Shown: positions 1-5,233 of the stretch, piece after piece
Position numbering within the stretch: position 1 is the first letter of the stretch
Layout: each line of letters begins with the position of its first letter
Assembly: GCA_943354525.1 (NCBI GenBank)
Contig: CALRCI010000023.1
Span: 1 to 9,174 of the forward strand
Reading direction: 5' to 3'
Source of the DNA: Candidatus Nomurabacteria bacterium
GTDB taxonomy: Bacteria > Patescibacteriota > Minisyncoccia > Phycocordibacterales > UBA9973
DNA length: 9,174 nt
Position numbers and translations under genes: made by a program
Notes under the pieces: model-generated
The model's database searches: none
What the model was told of the DNA's origin: nothing
Seen by the model: only the letters and a program-made list of their open reading frames with translations

Positions 1-322
1 CGCGGAGTGAACGCTTCACTTCTACGGTGAAGTCGATGTGCCCTGGGGTGTCGATGATATTGAAACGGACTTTCTTGTTCTTGTCGCCCGGAGCGTAGGT
101 TGGCGTCCAGAAACACGTGACCGCAGCCGAGGTAATCGTGATGCCGCGCTCGCGCTCCTGCTCCATCCAGTCAGTCGTCGTCTCACCATCGTGCACTTCA
201 CCGATCTTGTGGGATACGCCGGTATAGTAAAGCACACGCTCGGTAGTCGTGGTCTTACCAGCGTCGATGTGGGCGATGATGCCGAAATTTCTAACTTTTT
301 CCAATGGGTAATCTCGTTCCAT
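1..322 (-). CDS. fusA: Elongation factor G, N-terminal part (cut by window edge)
   Basis: The first 107 residues of EF-G, the GTPase that moves tRNAs and mRNA through the ribosome after peptide bond formation. The G-domain motifs are all visible and intact: P-loop AHIDAGKTT (residues 17-25), the switch I motif RGITIT (59-64) and switch II DTPGH (91-95). The stretch IGEVHDGETTTDWMEQERE (40-58) is the usual EF-G switch I region. The rest of the protein lies beyond position 1. The start is the ATG at 322-320, because it gives the normal EF-G N-terminus and a stop-free frame; no Shine-Dalgarno sequence precedes it. The gene follows rpsG as in the str operon, but about 160 bp, a terminator and a separate promoter lie between them, so it is probably its own transcription unit here. 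Confidence 0.97.
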   Translation of the reverse strand, partial: MERDYPLEKVRNFGIIAHIDAGKTTTTERVLYYTGVSHKIGEVHDGETTTDWMEQERERGITITSAAVTCFWTPTYAPGDKNKKVRFNIIDTPGHIDFTVEVKRSLR

Positions 323-332
323 ATAAATTAGG

Positions 333-360
333 TTCTAGTTTCTAGTAGCTAGGTTTTAGT
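333..360. repeat. Four 7-bp tandem units in the fusA leader
   Basis: Four consecutive heptamers read TTCTAGT, TTCTAGT, AGCTAGG and TTTTAGT on the plus strand. The first two are identical; the fourth differs from them by one base and the third by three. CTAG therefore recurs with exact 7-bp spacing at 335, 342 and 349. In the fusA transcript the units read ACTAGAA and lie a few bases upstream of the start codon. Function unknown; it may be simple slippage or a protein or RNA binding site. Confidence 0.55.
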
Positions 361-371
361 AAAAGGGGTTG

Positions 372-396
372 ATAAATAAAAAAGACCGAGGGTCTT
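372..396 (-). promoter_or_regulatory. Hairpin plus U-run in the fusA leader
   Basis: On the minus strand AAGACC, loop CTC, GGTCTT forms a 6-bp stem (396-382), followed directly by TTTT, A, TTT. It lies only a few nucleotides after the predicted transcription start. The shape is that of a small intrinsic terminator or a 5'-end stabilising hairpin. A closely similar element follows the rpsL promoter, which argues for a regulatory role over a chance hairpin. Confidence 0.5.
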
Positions 397-406
397 ATGT
401 AGAGAG

Positions 407-435
407 ACTATACGATATATTGAGGGATTTTGCAA
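407..435 (-). promoter_or_regulatory. Predicted fusA promoter
   Basis: On the minus strand TTGCAA (435-430) and TATAGT (412-407) are separated by exactly 17 bp, a strong sigma-70-type match. The start site would be near 400, giving a leader of roughly 78 nt. It lies just after the rpsG terminator, so fusA has its own promoter. Confidence 0.65.
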
Positions 436-437
436 TC

Positions 438-460
438 AAAAATCCCCTTGCGGGGATTTT
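438..460 (-). terminator. Intrinsic terminator after rpsG
   Basis: On the minus strand AAAATCCCC, a GCAA loop (GNRA type) and GGGGATTTT form a 9-bp stem ending in five T. It lies 23 bp past the rpsG stop and closes the rpsL-rpsG unit. Because of its symmetry it could also act on the plus strand, where no gene needs it. The same stem core is reused after rpmB. Confidence 0.85.
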
Positions 461-483
461 CTAGAATGATGATTGTAGGGCTA

Positions 484-954
484 TTACCAAGCGAAGTGCG
501 CGAACGCCTTGTTGGACTCTGCCATCTTGTGCGTGTCTTCACGCTTCTTGACGGCAGCGCCTTCGCCCTTCGATGCGGCGATGATTTCGTCGGCGAGTTT
601 GATGTGCATCTTCACTCCTTTCTTCGCGCGAGCTGCAGCGATGATCCAGCGGACCGCAAGCGTCGTCTTACGTTCAGGACGAACTTCACGAGGCACCTGG
701 TAGTTTGCGCCACCGATACGGCGTGAACGGACTTCGGTGAGCGGACCGGCGTTCTTCATCGCCATGTCAAAGACTTCGAGCGGATTCGGATTGCCGGTTT
801 TTTCTTTGATGACGTCGAGCGCACCATAGACCACCTTGCGGGCAGTTTCCTTCTTGCCATCCCACATGACGGTGTTGATGAACTTCGCCAATTTTACCGA
901 GTCGTAGACCGGTTCTGGTTTTGGCATATTTCGATTTTTTACTTTTCTTCGCAT
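484..954 (-). CDS. rpsG: Small ribosomal subunit protein uS7
   Basis: S7 binds the 3' major domain of 16S rRNA, nucleates assembly of the 30S head and lines the E site. The 156-residue product has the usual bacterial length. The family core is clear: SRRIGGANYQVPREVRPER (residues 77-95) is the conserved beta-hairpin region, and KKREDTHKMAESNKAFAHF (136-154) is the conserved C-terminal block. E. coli S7 is longer; this protein ends at FAHFAW, as shorter bacterial forms do. It begins 9 bp after the rpsL stop and is surely cotranscribed with it. The ATG at 954 gives the expected MRRK N-terminus. No Shine-Dalgarno motif is visible; the upstream bases are A/T-rich. Confidence 0.98.
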   Translation of the reverse strand: MRRKVKNRNMPKPEPVYDSVKLAKFINTVMWDGKKETARKVVYGALDVIKEKTGNPNPLEVFDMAMKNAGPLTEVRSRRIGGANYQVPREVRPERKTTLAVRWIIAAARAKKGVKMHIKLADEIIAASKGEGAAVKKREDTHKMAESNKAFAHFAW

Positions 955-963
955 GATTTAAAA

Positions 964-1386
964 TTATTTCTTATCTTTCTTCGGGCGCTTCATACCGTAG
1001 AGCGAACGGCCCTGGCGGCGAGATTCAACTCCCGTCGCATCGAGGCGACCGCGGACAATGTGATATCGTACTCCGATCAAGTCCTTCACGCGTCCACCGC
1101 GGAGCATGACAACTGAGTGTTCCTGGAGATTGTGACCGATACCGGGGATGTAGGCAGTAACTTCCATGCCGTTCGTGAGACGAACGCGGGCGATTTTGCG
1201 GAGCGCGGAGTTCGGCTTCTTCGGAGTTGTGGTCGTGACTTTCGTGCAGACGCCGCGCTTGAACGGTGCGGGATAGTAAATCGGCTTGTTCTTGAGCGCG
1301 TTGAAACCGCGAGCCAAGGCAACGGCCTTTGACTTGCGGATAACCTTCTTTCGGCTCTTTTTTACGAGTTGATTGACTGTTGGCAT
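964..1386 (-). CDS. rpsL: Small ribosomal subunit protein uS12
   Basis: S12 sits at the decoding centre and controls translational accuracy. The 140-residue product has the longer N-terminal loop also found in Gram-positive S12 (about residues 18-42). TTTPKKPNSALRK (52-64) holds the lysines equivalent to the streptomycin-contact Lys42 region; GHNLQEHSVV (84-93) and GGRVKDL (97-103) follow, with Lys101 and the Asp102 that is methylthiolated in E. coli. The residue after KDL is Ile104, where nearly all S12 proteins have Pro (E. coli Pro90). I chose ATG 1386 because MPTVNQLVKK is the standard N-terminus; an in-frame ATG at 1446 would add 20 residues overlapping the promoter. First gene of the str-like unit, with rpsG next. 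Confidence 0.98.
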   Translation of the reverse strand: MPTVNQLVKKSRKKVIRKSKAVALARGFNALKNKPIYYPAPFKRGVCTKVTTTTPKKPNSALRKIARVRLTNGMEVTAYIPGIGHNLQEHSVVMLRGGRVKDLIGVRYHIVRGRLDATGVESRRQGRSLYGMKRPKKDKK

Positions 1387-1409
1387 AAACAAAAAAGTCC
1401 CAATGACTT
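1384..1409 (-). promoter_or_regulatory. Hairpin plus U-run in the rpsL leader
   Basis: On the minus strand AAGTC (1409-1405), loop ATTGG and GACTT (1399-1395) form a 5-bp stem followed by TTTT, G, TTT and directly the ATG. Stem, loop length and tail match the element in the fusA leader; the fourth stem pair is T-A here and A-T there. The stem is short, so function is an inference from the second copy. Confidence 0.45.
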
Positions 1410-1417
1410 GTAGGGAT

Positions 1418-1446
1418 AGACTACTATATAGAGCCTGAAAATGCAA
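1418..1446 (-). promoter_or_regulatory. Predicted rpsL-rpsG promoter
   Basis: TTGCAT (1446-1441) and TAGTCT (1423-1418) lie 17 bp apart on the minus strand. An alternative -10 is TATAGT at 1428-1423, which matches the fusA -10 but has no good -35 partner. The -35 overlaps the foot of the preceding gene's terminator, so the new unit begins immediately. Confidence 0.45.
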
Positions 1447-1472
1447 GAGGCGCTCCGTACGGCGCGCCCCTT
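1445..1472 (-). terminator. Hairpin terminator after the surface-protein gene
   Basis: On the minus strand AAGGGGCGC pairs with GCGCCTCTT (9 bp, one G-T wobble), with a CCGTACGG palindrome in the loop. The wobble would be an A-C mismatch on the other strand, so the structure is built for the minus-strand transcript. The T-run is weak (GCATTTTC). It starts 8 bp past the stop codon. Confidence 0.6.
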
Positions 1473-1479
1473 CTTATCC

Positions 1480-3357
1480 CTATATTTCAAACGACTTTGC
1501 GAAATAACCTTTCTTCACAGTCATCGGTTCGGATGTATAAACCACGCCGTAGGTGCCGTCGGAATTCTTGCGCTCTACGGTCGCGTAATAATTGCCGTCC
1601 TGTACGAGACAATAGTAGCGGCCGTTCGCATCAGTGACGCGATGCGCAATCTCAGTTCTGGTCGCGACAGAGAACAGACGGATGATGGCGAATGCTTCCG
1701 GATGATCACTTCCCTTGCGCGAGACGACGCCGAGCGCATGCGCTGGAATACCGAACGAACGGAGGATGGCGATGCCGACGTAGGCGGCAGCAATGATGGC
1801 ATTGAGAATAGTCGGGTGCGCGAGGAAGACGACGGCACCGAGCGCGAAGCCAGCATAGAAGAGCACGGTTGAAATCTCATACCACAGGCGCAGACGCTTG
1901 CTGAAATATTTCGTGAGATGCTTCTCGCTTTTCTCGAATTCATTCCAGTTGAATTGGAGCGGATCCATCGGCAAGCTCTTCGTGATGACTTCATGCTCAT
2001 ACGAGATGTGGATCGGCTCGCCGAAATACAGATTGTGGTAGAGTTCATCGTTTTCGCGGCCGAAGAGCGTGAGCGATGGGTAGCGATAGTTGGCCTTGTT
2101 TGCCGTAATCTTATAATCGCCGGGCTTCACGAGGAATCCGTAGCGGCCATCCATGTCAGTGATCGTCGTCGCAACTTCCTCGCCCGCCATAGTCGAGAGC
2201 ACGACGTAGACAGGGTCAAGCGGCTGTTTGGTGATGGAATCATACACGACACCCCACGGCTTGCGCTTCAATCCGAGCGCGGAGAGGAGCAATGACCAAA
2301 GTCGGAGTGGGAGAAGAATGAGCTCGGGCAGAGAAAATGGATTGACGGCGAGTGCGCTACCGAGCGCAACGAGAAGTCCTGTTGCAGCAGCGGTCACACT
2401 GATAACTTTGACTACAGCATTGGCAGTCGGATTAACGAGGAAATTCGTCAGGCCAGTCGAGATGGTGTTGAGAACTGTGCCACTCGGAAACCAACTCGAA
2501 ATCGACGGAATGAGAACCGTTCCACCGCCCATTCCACCAGAGACAGCACTGCCGCCGCTCGAATCGGGACCTGAACCAGTATCGCCCGTACTGCCAGTAT
2601 CACCGGCATCACCAGCTGGACCTTCATCACCCGTCGTATCACCACCTCCGCCATCGTCCGGCGGAGTTACACATGACGCATCTTTGCAATCGTCAGGCGG
2701 TTCAACAACACATTCCGGTCCGCAGTCAGGCGGCGGTTTGATCGTACAAGAATCTCCTTTGCATTTGTCTGGGGGAGGGGGAGGTGGCGTACAGGTGACA
2801 TTGGTACACGCTGGAGGCGGAGTAATAATGCCTGTTCCTCCCCCGCTACCGCTGCTGCCACTGCCGCCAGAACTGGCAGTTGTCGGACGCCAGTCAGTCT
2901 GCACGCACGCTTCAGTTAACGTACAATCGAAATGAATCCAGCCGGCATTCTGCGCCCATGCCCAGCCAGAAAATTTACCGTCAGAAGTATTGATACTGAC
3001 GCCGCCATTCGTGGGATTGAAATTGATCCAGCCGAGGTTCTGTCCCCATGCATATCCGGAGAGAATACCCGCAGTTGTATTGGAGACGCCGCCGTTAGTC
3101 GGATGGAAATCTATCCACCCCCATGTCTCAGACCACGCTTGGCCGGTAACGACAGAACTTGTAATTTTGACTGTCGTGCCGTTCGTCGTGAGAAAATTAA
3201 TGCGCGTGTAGGATGTGCACGCAGTGTTGGTACACACACGCGCATACTTATTCGTCGCATCAATGACGCCGATGGTCGAGGATGCTGAAACCGCTCGCGG
3301 GATGGTGAACGCAAGTGTGATGAAAACTATTCCAAATATGTGCCGAGAATATCGCAT
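1480..3357 (-). CDS. Mosaic surface protein: Trp-Gly repeats, Cys-rich linker, collagen-like triplets, two carboxypeptidase-regulatory-like domains
   Basis: A 625-residue protein I cannot name. Residues 1-25 look like a signal peptide ending near AVSA. Three tandem units with the pattern G-x-A-W-x4-G-W-I-x-F follow at 72-91, 101-120 and 131-145, the first two continuing as PTNGGV. A Ser/Gly stretch (161-176) leads to a Pro-rich linker with cysteine pairs C184/C189, C199/C204, C212/C216 and C224/C229. Residues 243-263 are seven Gly-X-Y triplets. Two hydrophobic segments (about 313-338 and 343-362) precede a carboxypeptidase-regulatory-like beta domain (367-428, with TDMDGRYGFLV). Two further hydrophobic segments (about 494-513 and 515-534) precede a second such domain (541-623, with TDANGRYYCLV). 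The start lies 19 bp after the M50 protease stop, so cotranscription is likely. Probably envelope-anchored and outward-facing; a role in adhesion or contact is inference only. Confidence 0.85.
   Translation of the reverse strand: MRYSRHIFGIVFITLAFTIPRAVSASSTIGVIDATNKYARVCTNTACTSYTRINFLTTNGTTVKITSSVVTGQAWSETWGWIDFHPTNGGVSNTTAGILSGYAWGQNLGWINFNPTNGGVSINTSDGKFSGWAWAQNAGWIHFDCTLTEACVQTDWRPTTASSGGSGSSGSGGGTGIITPPPACTNVTCTPPPPPPDKCKGDSCTIKPPPDCGPECVVEPPDDCKDASCVTPPDDGGGGDTTGDEGPAGDAGDTGSTGDTGSGPDSSGGSAVSGGMGGGTVLIPSISSWFPSGTVLNTISTGLTNFLVNPTANAVVKVISVTAAATGLLVALGSALAVNPFSLPELILLPLRLWSLLLSALGLKRKPWGVVYDSITKQPLDPVYVVLSTMAGEEVATTITDMDGRYGFLVKPGDYKITANKANYRYPSLTLFGRENDELYHNLYFGEPIHISYEHEVITKSLPMDPLQFNWNEFEKSEKHLTKYFSKRLRLWYEISTVLFYAGFALGAVVFLAHPTILNAIIAAAYVGIAILRSFGIPAHALGVVSRKGSDHPEAFAIIRLFSVATRTEIAHRVTDANGRYYCLVQDGNYYATVERKNSDGTYGVVYTSEPMTVKKGYFAKSFEI
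2923..3144 (-). repeat. Three tandem Trp-Gly repeat units (coding)
   Basis: Encodes residues 72-145 of the surface protein. The unit period is 29 then 30 residues. Each unit carries A-W, four residues, then G-W-I-x-F. The first two end in PTNGGV, while the third runs into a Cys (C145) paired with C151. The DNA copies have diverged, so this is an old protein-level repeat and not a recent duplication. Confidence 0.8.
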
Positions 3358-3376
3358 GATGAGCGGCCGCTCTCAA

Positions 3377-4027
3377 TCATGAGAAACCGGTCATGAGAGA
3401 AAAGAGCTTGAGAACGAGCGGTGAGATGAAATCGAAATAATAAATAATAAAGATAAGCCCAGCTACGATAATAATAGCATACTGGGTCATGAAGTTTTCA
3501 ACACCGCGGATGCGCGGACCGACGAGTGAGAAAAGAATTTTCGAGCCGTCGAGCGGCGGAATCGGGATGAGATTGAAGACGCCGAGGCCGATATTCACGA
3601 GCACGATGAGCGACATGATATGGAGAATCGGGCTGGCTGGATCAATGATCAGACCGAATGCAATTGCAAGTCGTACGATGATTCCGAAAATAATTGCGAT
3701 CGAGAAATTGGCAATAATGCCGGCCGCGGCAACCCGGAGCGTTCCCCATCGCTTATCGCGGAGATTGTTCTCATTGTACGGCACCGGCTTCGCCCAGCCG
3801 AACGGAAATCCAGTATGAAGCACCGTAAGTATGAGCGGCACGATAAATGAACCGAAGAGGTCGAGATGTCGGAGCGGATTGAGCGTCAAACGGCCGGCAT
3901 ACTTGGCTGTCTCGTCGCCTTCACGGAGCGCGGCAAAGCCGTGTGATACTTCGTGGATCACAACGGACATGACGAGAATGGCGACGGTAAAAATGGTATC
4001 AATGGCTTGCATAATCAGTGTCTCCAT
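3377..4027 (-). CDS. Site-2-type zinc metalloprotease (family M50), membrane-embedded
   Basis: An intramembrane zinc protease of the minimal M50 type that cuts membrane-spanning substrates. HEVSH (residues 25-29) is the HExxH zinc site in the first helix. NLIPIPPLDG (152-161) supplies the third zinc ligand (Asp160) in the NxxPxxxLDG motif. GRLTLNP (45-51), HLDLFGSFIVP (54-64) and GWAKPVPYN (77-85) are typical of the small cytoplasm-facing members. About five hydrophobic segments are visible. At 216 residues it has no PDZ or CBS domain. The longest frame starts at 4027, but Met6 (ATG at 4012) is at least as likely: GGAG lies 9 bp before it, and the first ATG overlaps a predicted -10 element. 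The surface protein follows 19 bp downstream. The substrate is unknown. Confidence 0.93.
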   Translation of the reverse strand: METLIMQAIDTIFTVAILVMSVVIHEVSHGFAALREGDETAKYAGRLTLNPLRHLDLFGSFIVPLILTVLHTGFPFGWAKPVPYNENNLRDKRWGTLRVAAAGIIANFSIAIIFGIIVRLAIAFGLIIDPASPILHIMSLIVLVNIGLGVFNLIPIPPLDGSKILFSLVGPRIRGVENFMTQYAIIIVAGLIFIIYYFDFISPLVLKLFSLMTGFS

Positions 4028-4035
4028 GATAGCAT
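4007..4035 (+). promoter_or_regulatory. Predicted rpmB promoter
   Basis: TTGCAT (4007-4012) and TAGCAT (4030-4035) are exactly 17 bp apart, with TG one base before the -10 (extended -10). The start site would be near 4042, leaving a leader of only about 4 nt before the ATG. The whole promoter lies inside the 5' end of the opposing protease gene. Confidence 0.55.
4026..4034 (-). promoter_or_regulatory. Predicted protease-gene extended -10, back to back with that of rpmB
   Basis: On the minus strand TGCTATCAT (4034-4026) is an extended -10 that overlaps the rpmB -10 almost base for base. A weak -35 (TTGCCA, 4052-4047) is 15 bp away. The predicted start near 4019 lies after the first ATG (4027) and 7 nt before the second (4012). 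Confidence 0.4.
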
Positions 4036-4045
4036 GCGACTACAT

Positions 4046-4291
4046 ATGGCAAAAGTCTGTGCAATAACTAAAAAGACCTCTCTCATGGCTGGCGGCTACA
4101 GCAACCGTGTTCGTGCTACCAAATTCAACCCGACCGGCATGGTCCGCAAATACCCGAATCTTCAGAAGAAGCGTATCTATATCCCTGAACTCAAGAAGAC
4201 AATCACGATCACCGTCTCCACACGCGCCCTCCGCACTATCACGAAAAACGGCGCGTACGCGACGCTGAAGAAGGCTGGGATCATCAAATAA
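4046..4291 (+). CDS. rpmB: Large ribosomal subunit protein bL28
   Basis: L28 binds 23S rRNA near the E site and helps late 50S assembly. The 81-residue product begins MAKVCAITKKTSLMAGGYS, matching the family start (E. coli MSRVCQVTGK) with the single conserved Cys5. RATKFNP (23-29), KRIYIPE (42-48) and TITVSTRALRTITKNG (54-69) are the conserved core and match the VTLRVSAKGMRVIDKKG block of E. coli. I chose ATG 4046 because upstream in-frame codons belong to the overlapping protease sequence and are unlike L28. It is a single-gene unit, divergent from the protease gene, with its own promoter and terminator. No Shine-Dalgarno is present; the predicted leader is nearly absent. Confidence 0.96.
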   Translation: MAKVCAITKKTSLMAGGYSNRVRATKFNPTGMVRKYPNLQKKRIYIPELKKTITITVSTRALRTITKNGAYATLKKAGIIK

Positions 4292-4301
4292 ATCTCTGAT
4301 C

Positions 4302-4327
4302 AAAAAATCCCCTCACGGGGATTTTTT
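4302..4327 (+). terminator. Intrinsic terminator after rpmB
   Basis: AAAAAATCCCC, loop TCAC and GGGGATTTTTT form a perfect 11-bp stem with a T-rich 3' arm, 10 bp after the rpmB stop. The inner TCCCC/GGGGA core is the same as in the rpsG terminator. It is symmetric enough to work in both directions. Confidence 0.85.
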
Positions 4328-4342
4328 CTATCGAAAGGCAAC

Positions 4343-4384
4343 AAAAAAACCTCACATGCATCAGGGTGGATGCAGCAAGGTTTT
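4343..4384 (-). terminator. Intrinsic terminator of the 237-residue membrane protein gene
   Basis: On the minus strand AAAACCTTGC, one bulged T, and GCATC pair across loop CACCCT with the downstream arm ending AGGTTTT, then three more T. The two G-T wobbles would be mismatches on the plus strand, which fixes the direction. It lies 35 bp past the stop codon. Confidence 0.75.
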
Positions 4385-4418
4385 GACAGAGGAGGAGGTA
4401 GCGGAGGCAAAGTATTTT

Positions 4419-5132
4419 TCAAGCGGCGAGCGAAAGCGGTGGCGAGTACCAGGTTGTTTTGCGTAATTTTCGCAGCCCTAGATGCATAGTAAAAGAAATT
4501 TCATTTTCGTGTCCCGCGAAAATCGGCAGCAGCGGAGTTTCCTGCAGGAGCTCAGTCAGTTTCCGGCGCAAGGCAGCTGCGAGAAACTCTATGGCACCAG
4601 TTGCATGTGCGGCGAAGAAGTACTGTTTATCCTGTTCAATCAGAATACGGCATACCTCGCTGAACGTGAATGCATGCCCGGAGAATTGTCCTTTGGTAAA
4701 CGCTATCTTGCGTTCGCTCCCGATGGCATAGCGTTTCGGTGCAATAAATTCCAGCACTATTTCCAAATGCGTATTTTCGGCGATTGAGGAAATAATGCAC
4801 GGCGCATCGGCAAATAATGTAACCGGCTGGCAGCCATCATGGTGCACGGGATTCGGATTGATGGCAGTGTCTTCGGATTCATTCGGCGAACTTGTCATTC
4901 TTGCTTTCCCTATCGGCACAATCAGAAACAACATGGCGAAAATTCCCAATCCGCATGCGGCGTATGCCAGAGCTGGATTGATTTCCGGAACGGTAATAAT
5001 CGGCGCAATGGCAAAAAATTTCGCCAGCACAAGTCCAGCAAAAAAGCTTTTGGTAACTGCTCCATGCATGAGGAAGCCAAAGACGATGCCGACAGCGGCA
5101 ATTGCAATAGTTATAGTTATGTTCGTATTCAT
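4419..5132 (-). CDS. Membrane protein of unknown function with a soluble C-terminal domain
   Basis: I do not recognise this 237-residue protein. The N-terminal third is hydrophobic with about three membrane segments (roughly 5-25, 30-48 and 53-74). A polar linker (76-100, rich in Ser, Asn and His) follows, then a soluble domain of about 135 residues with alternating beta-like stretches (LEIVLEFIAPKRYAIGSERKI, 123-143, by rough reading) and a helix-like segment (AAALRRKLTELLQETP, 185-200). Cysteines lie at 60, 101, 112 and 161. The positive charge after segment 3 (GKAR) suggests the C-terminal domain is cytoplasmic. No catalytic motif is evident. The ATG at 5132 lies about 30 nt after a good promoter; no Shine-Dalgarno is seen. 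It is a single-gene unit with its own terminator, divergent from the dismutase gene. Confidence 0.75.
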   Translation of the reverse strand: MNTNITITIAIAAVGIVFGFLMHGAVTKSFFAGLVLAKFFAIAPIITVPEINPALAYAACGLGIFAMLFLIVPIGKARMTSSPNESEDTAINPNPVHHDGCQPVTLFADAPCIISSIAENTHLEIVLEFIAPKRYAIGSERKIAFTKGQFSGHAFTFSEVCRILIEQDKQYFFAAHATGAIEFLAAALRRKLTELLQETPLLPIFAGHENEISFTMHLGLRKLRKTTWYSPPLSLAA

Positions 5133-5168
5133 GATTGAAAGTGTTTTTTGATTGTTTGAATTTTTATG

Positions 5169-5196
5169 ATAATAACATTATTCATGAAAAAGTCAA
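5169..5196 (-). promoter_or_regulatory. Predicted promoter of the 237-residue membrane protein gene
   Basis: On the minus strand TTGACT (5196-5191) and TATTAT (5174-5169) lie 16 bp apart. The start site would be near 5162, giving a leader of about 30 nt. The -35 touches the edge of the large inverted repeat at 5196-5228. Confidence 0.65.
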
Positions 5197-5228
5197 AACA
5201 TCCCCAGAGCCAGGCTCTGGGGATGTTT
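5196..5228. repeat. 33-bp perfect inverted repeat between divergent promoters
   Basis: Arms of 16 bp (5196-5211 and 5213-5228) are perfectly complementary around one central A (5212). The repeat lies between the -35 of the minus-strand gene and the extended -10 of the dismutase gene. It could be an operator for a dimeric regulator, or a barrier terminator between divergent units. No gene points into it from the left on the plus strand that lacks a terminator, so the terminator reading is less compelling. Confidence 0.7.
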
Positions 5229-5233
5229 GTCTG

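Noticed and set aside
1387..1446. Earlier in-frame ATG for rpsL adding 20 residues
   Set aside because: The extra residues are unlike any S12 N-terminus and would cover the predicted promoter; MPTVNQLVKK at 1386 is the standard start.
1441..1872. Plus-strand open frame of 143 codons opposite the 3' end of the surface protein gene
   Set aside because: Its composition (Asp, Glu, Arg-rich, no hydrophobic core) is that of an antisense frame, and it starts within the terminator and rpsL promoter of the other strand.
2228..2935. Long open frame on the plus strand opposite the surface protein gene (235 codons, Pro- and Ser-rich)
   Set aside because: It is the antisense of the Gly/Pro/Asp-rich low-complexity region, which lacks stops in several frames. 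It has no family signature, while the minus frame shows a signal peptide, repeats and domains.
3361..3372. Perfect 12-bp palindrome GAGCGGCCGCTC, containing a NotI site, between the protease and surface protein genes
   Set aside because: It could suggest a cloning junction or an operator, but coding on both sides is continuous with the operon layout, and with no room for a loop it makes only a 4-bp stem. Probably chance.
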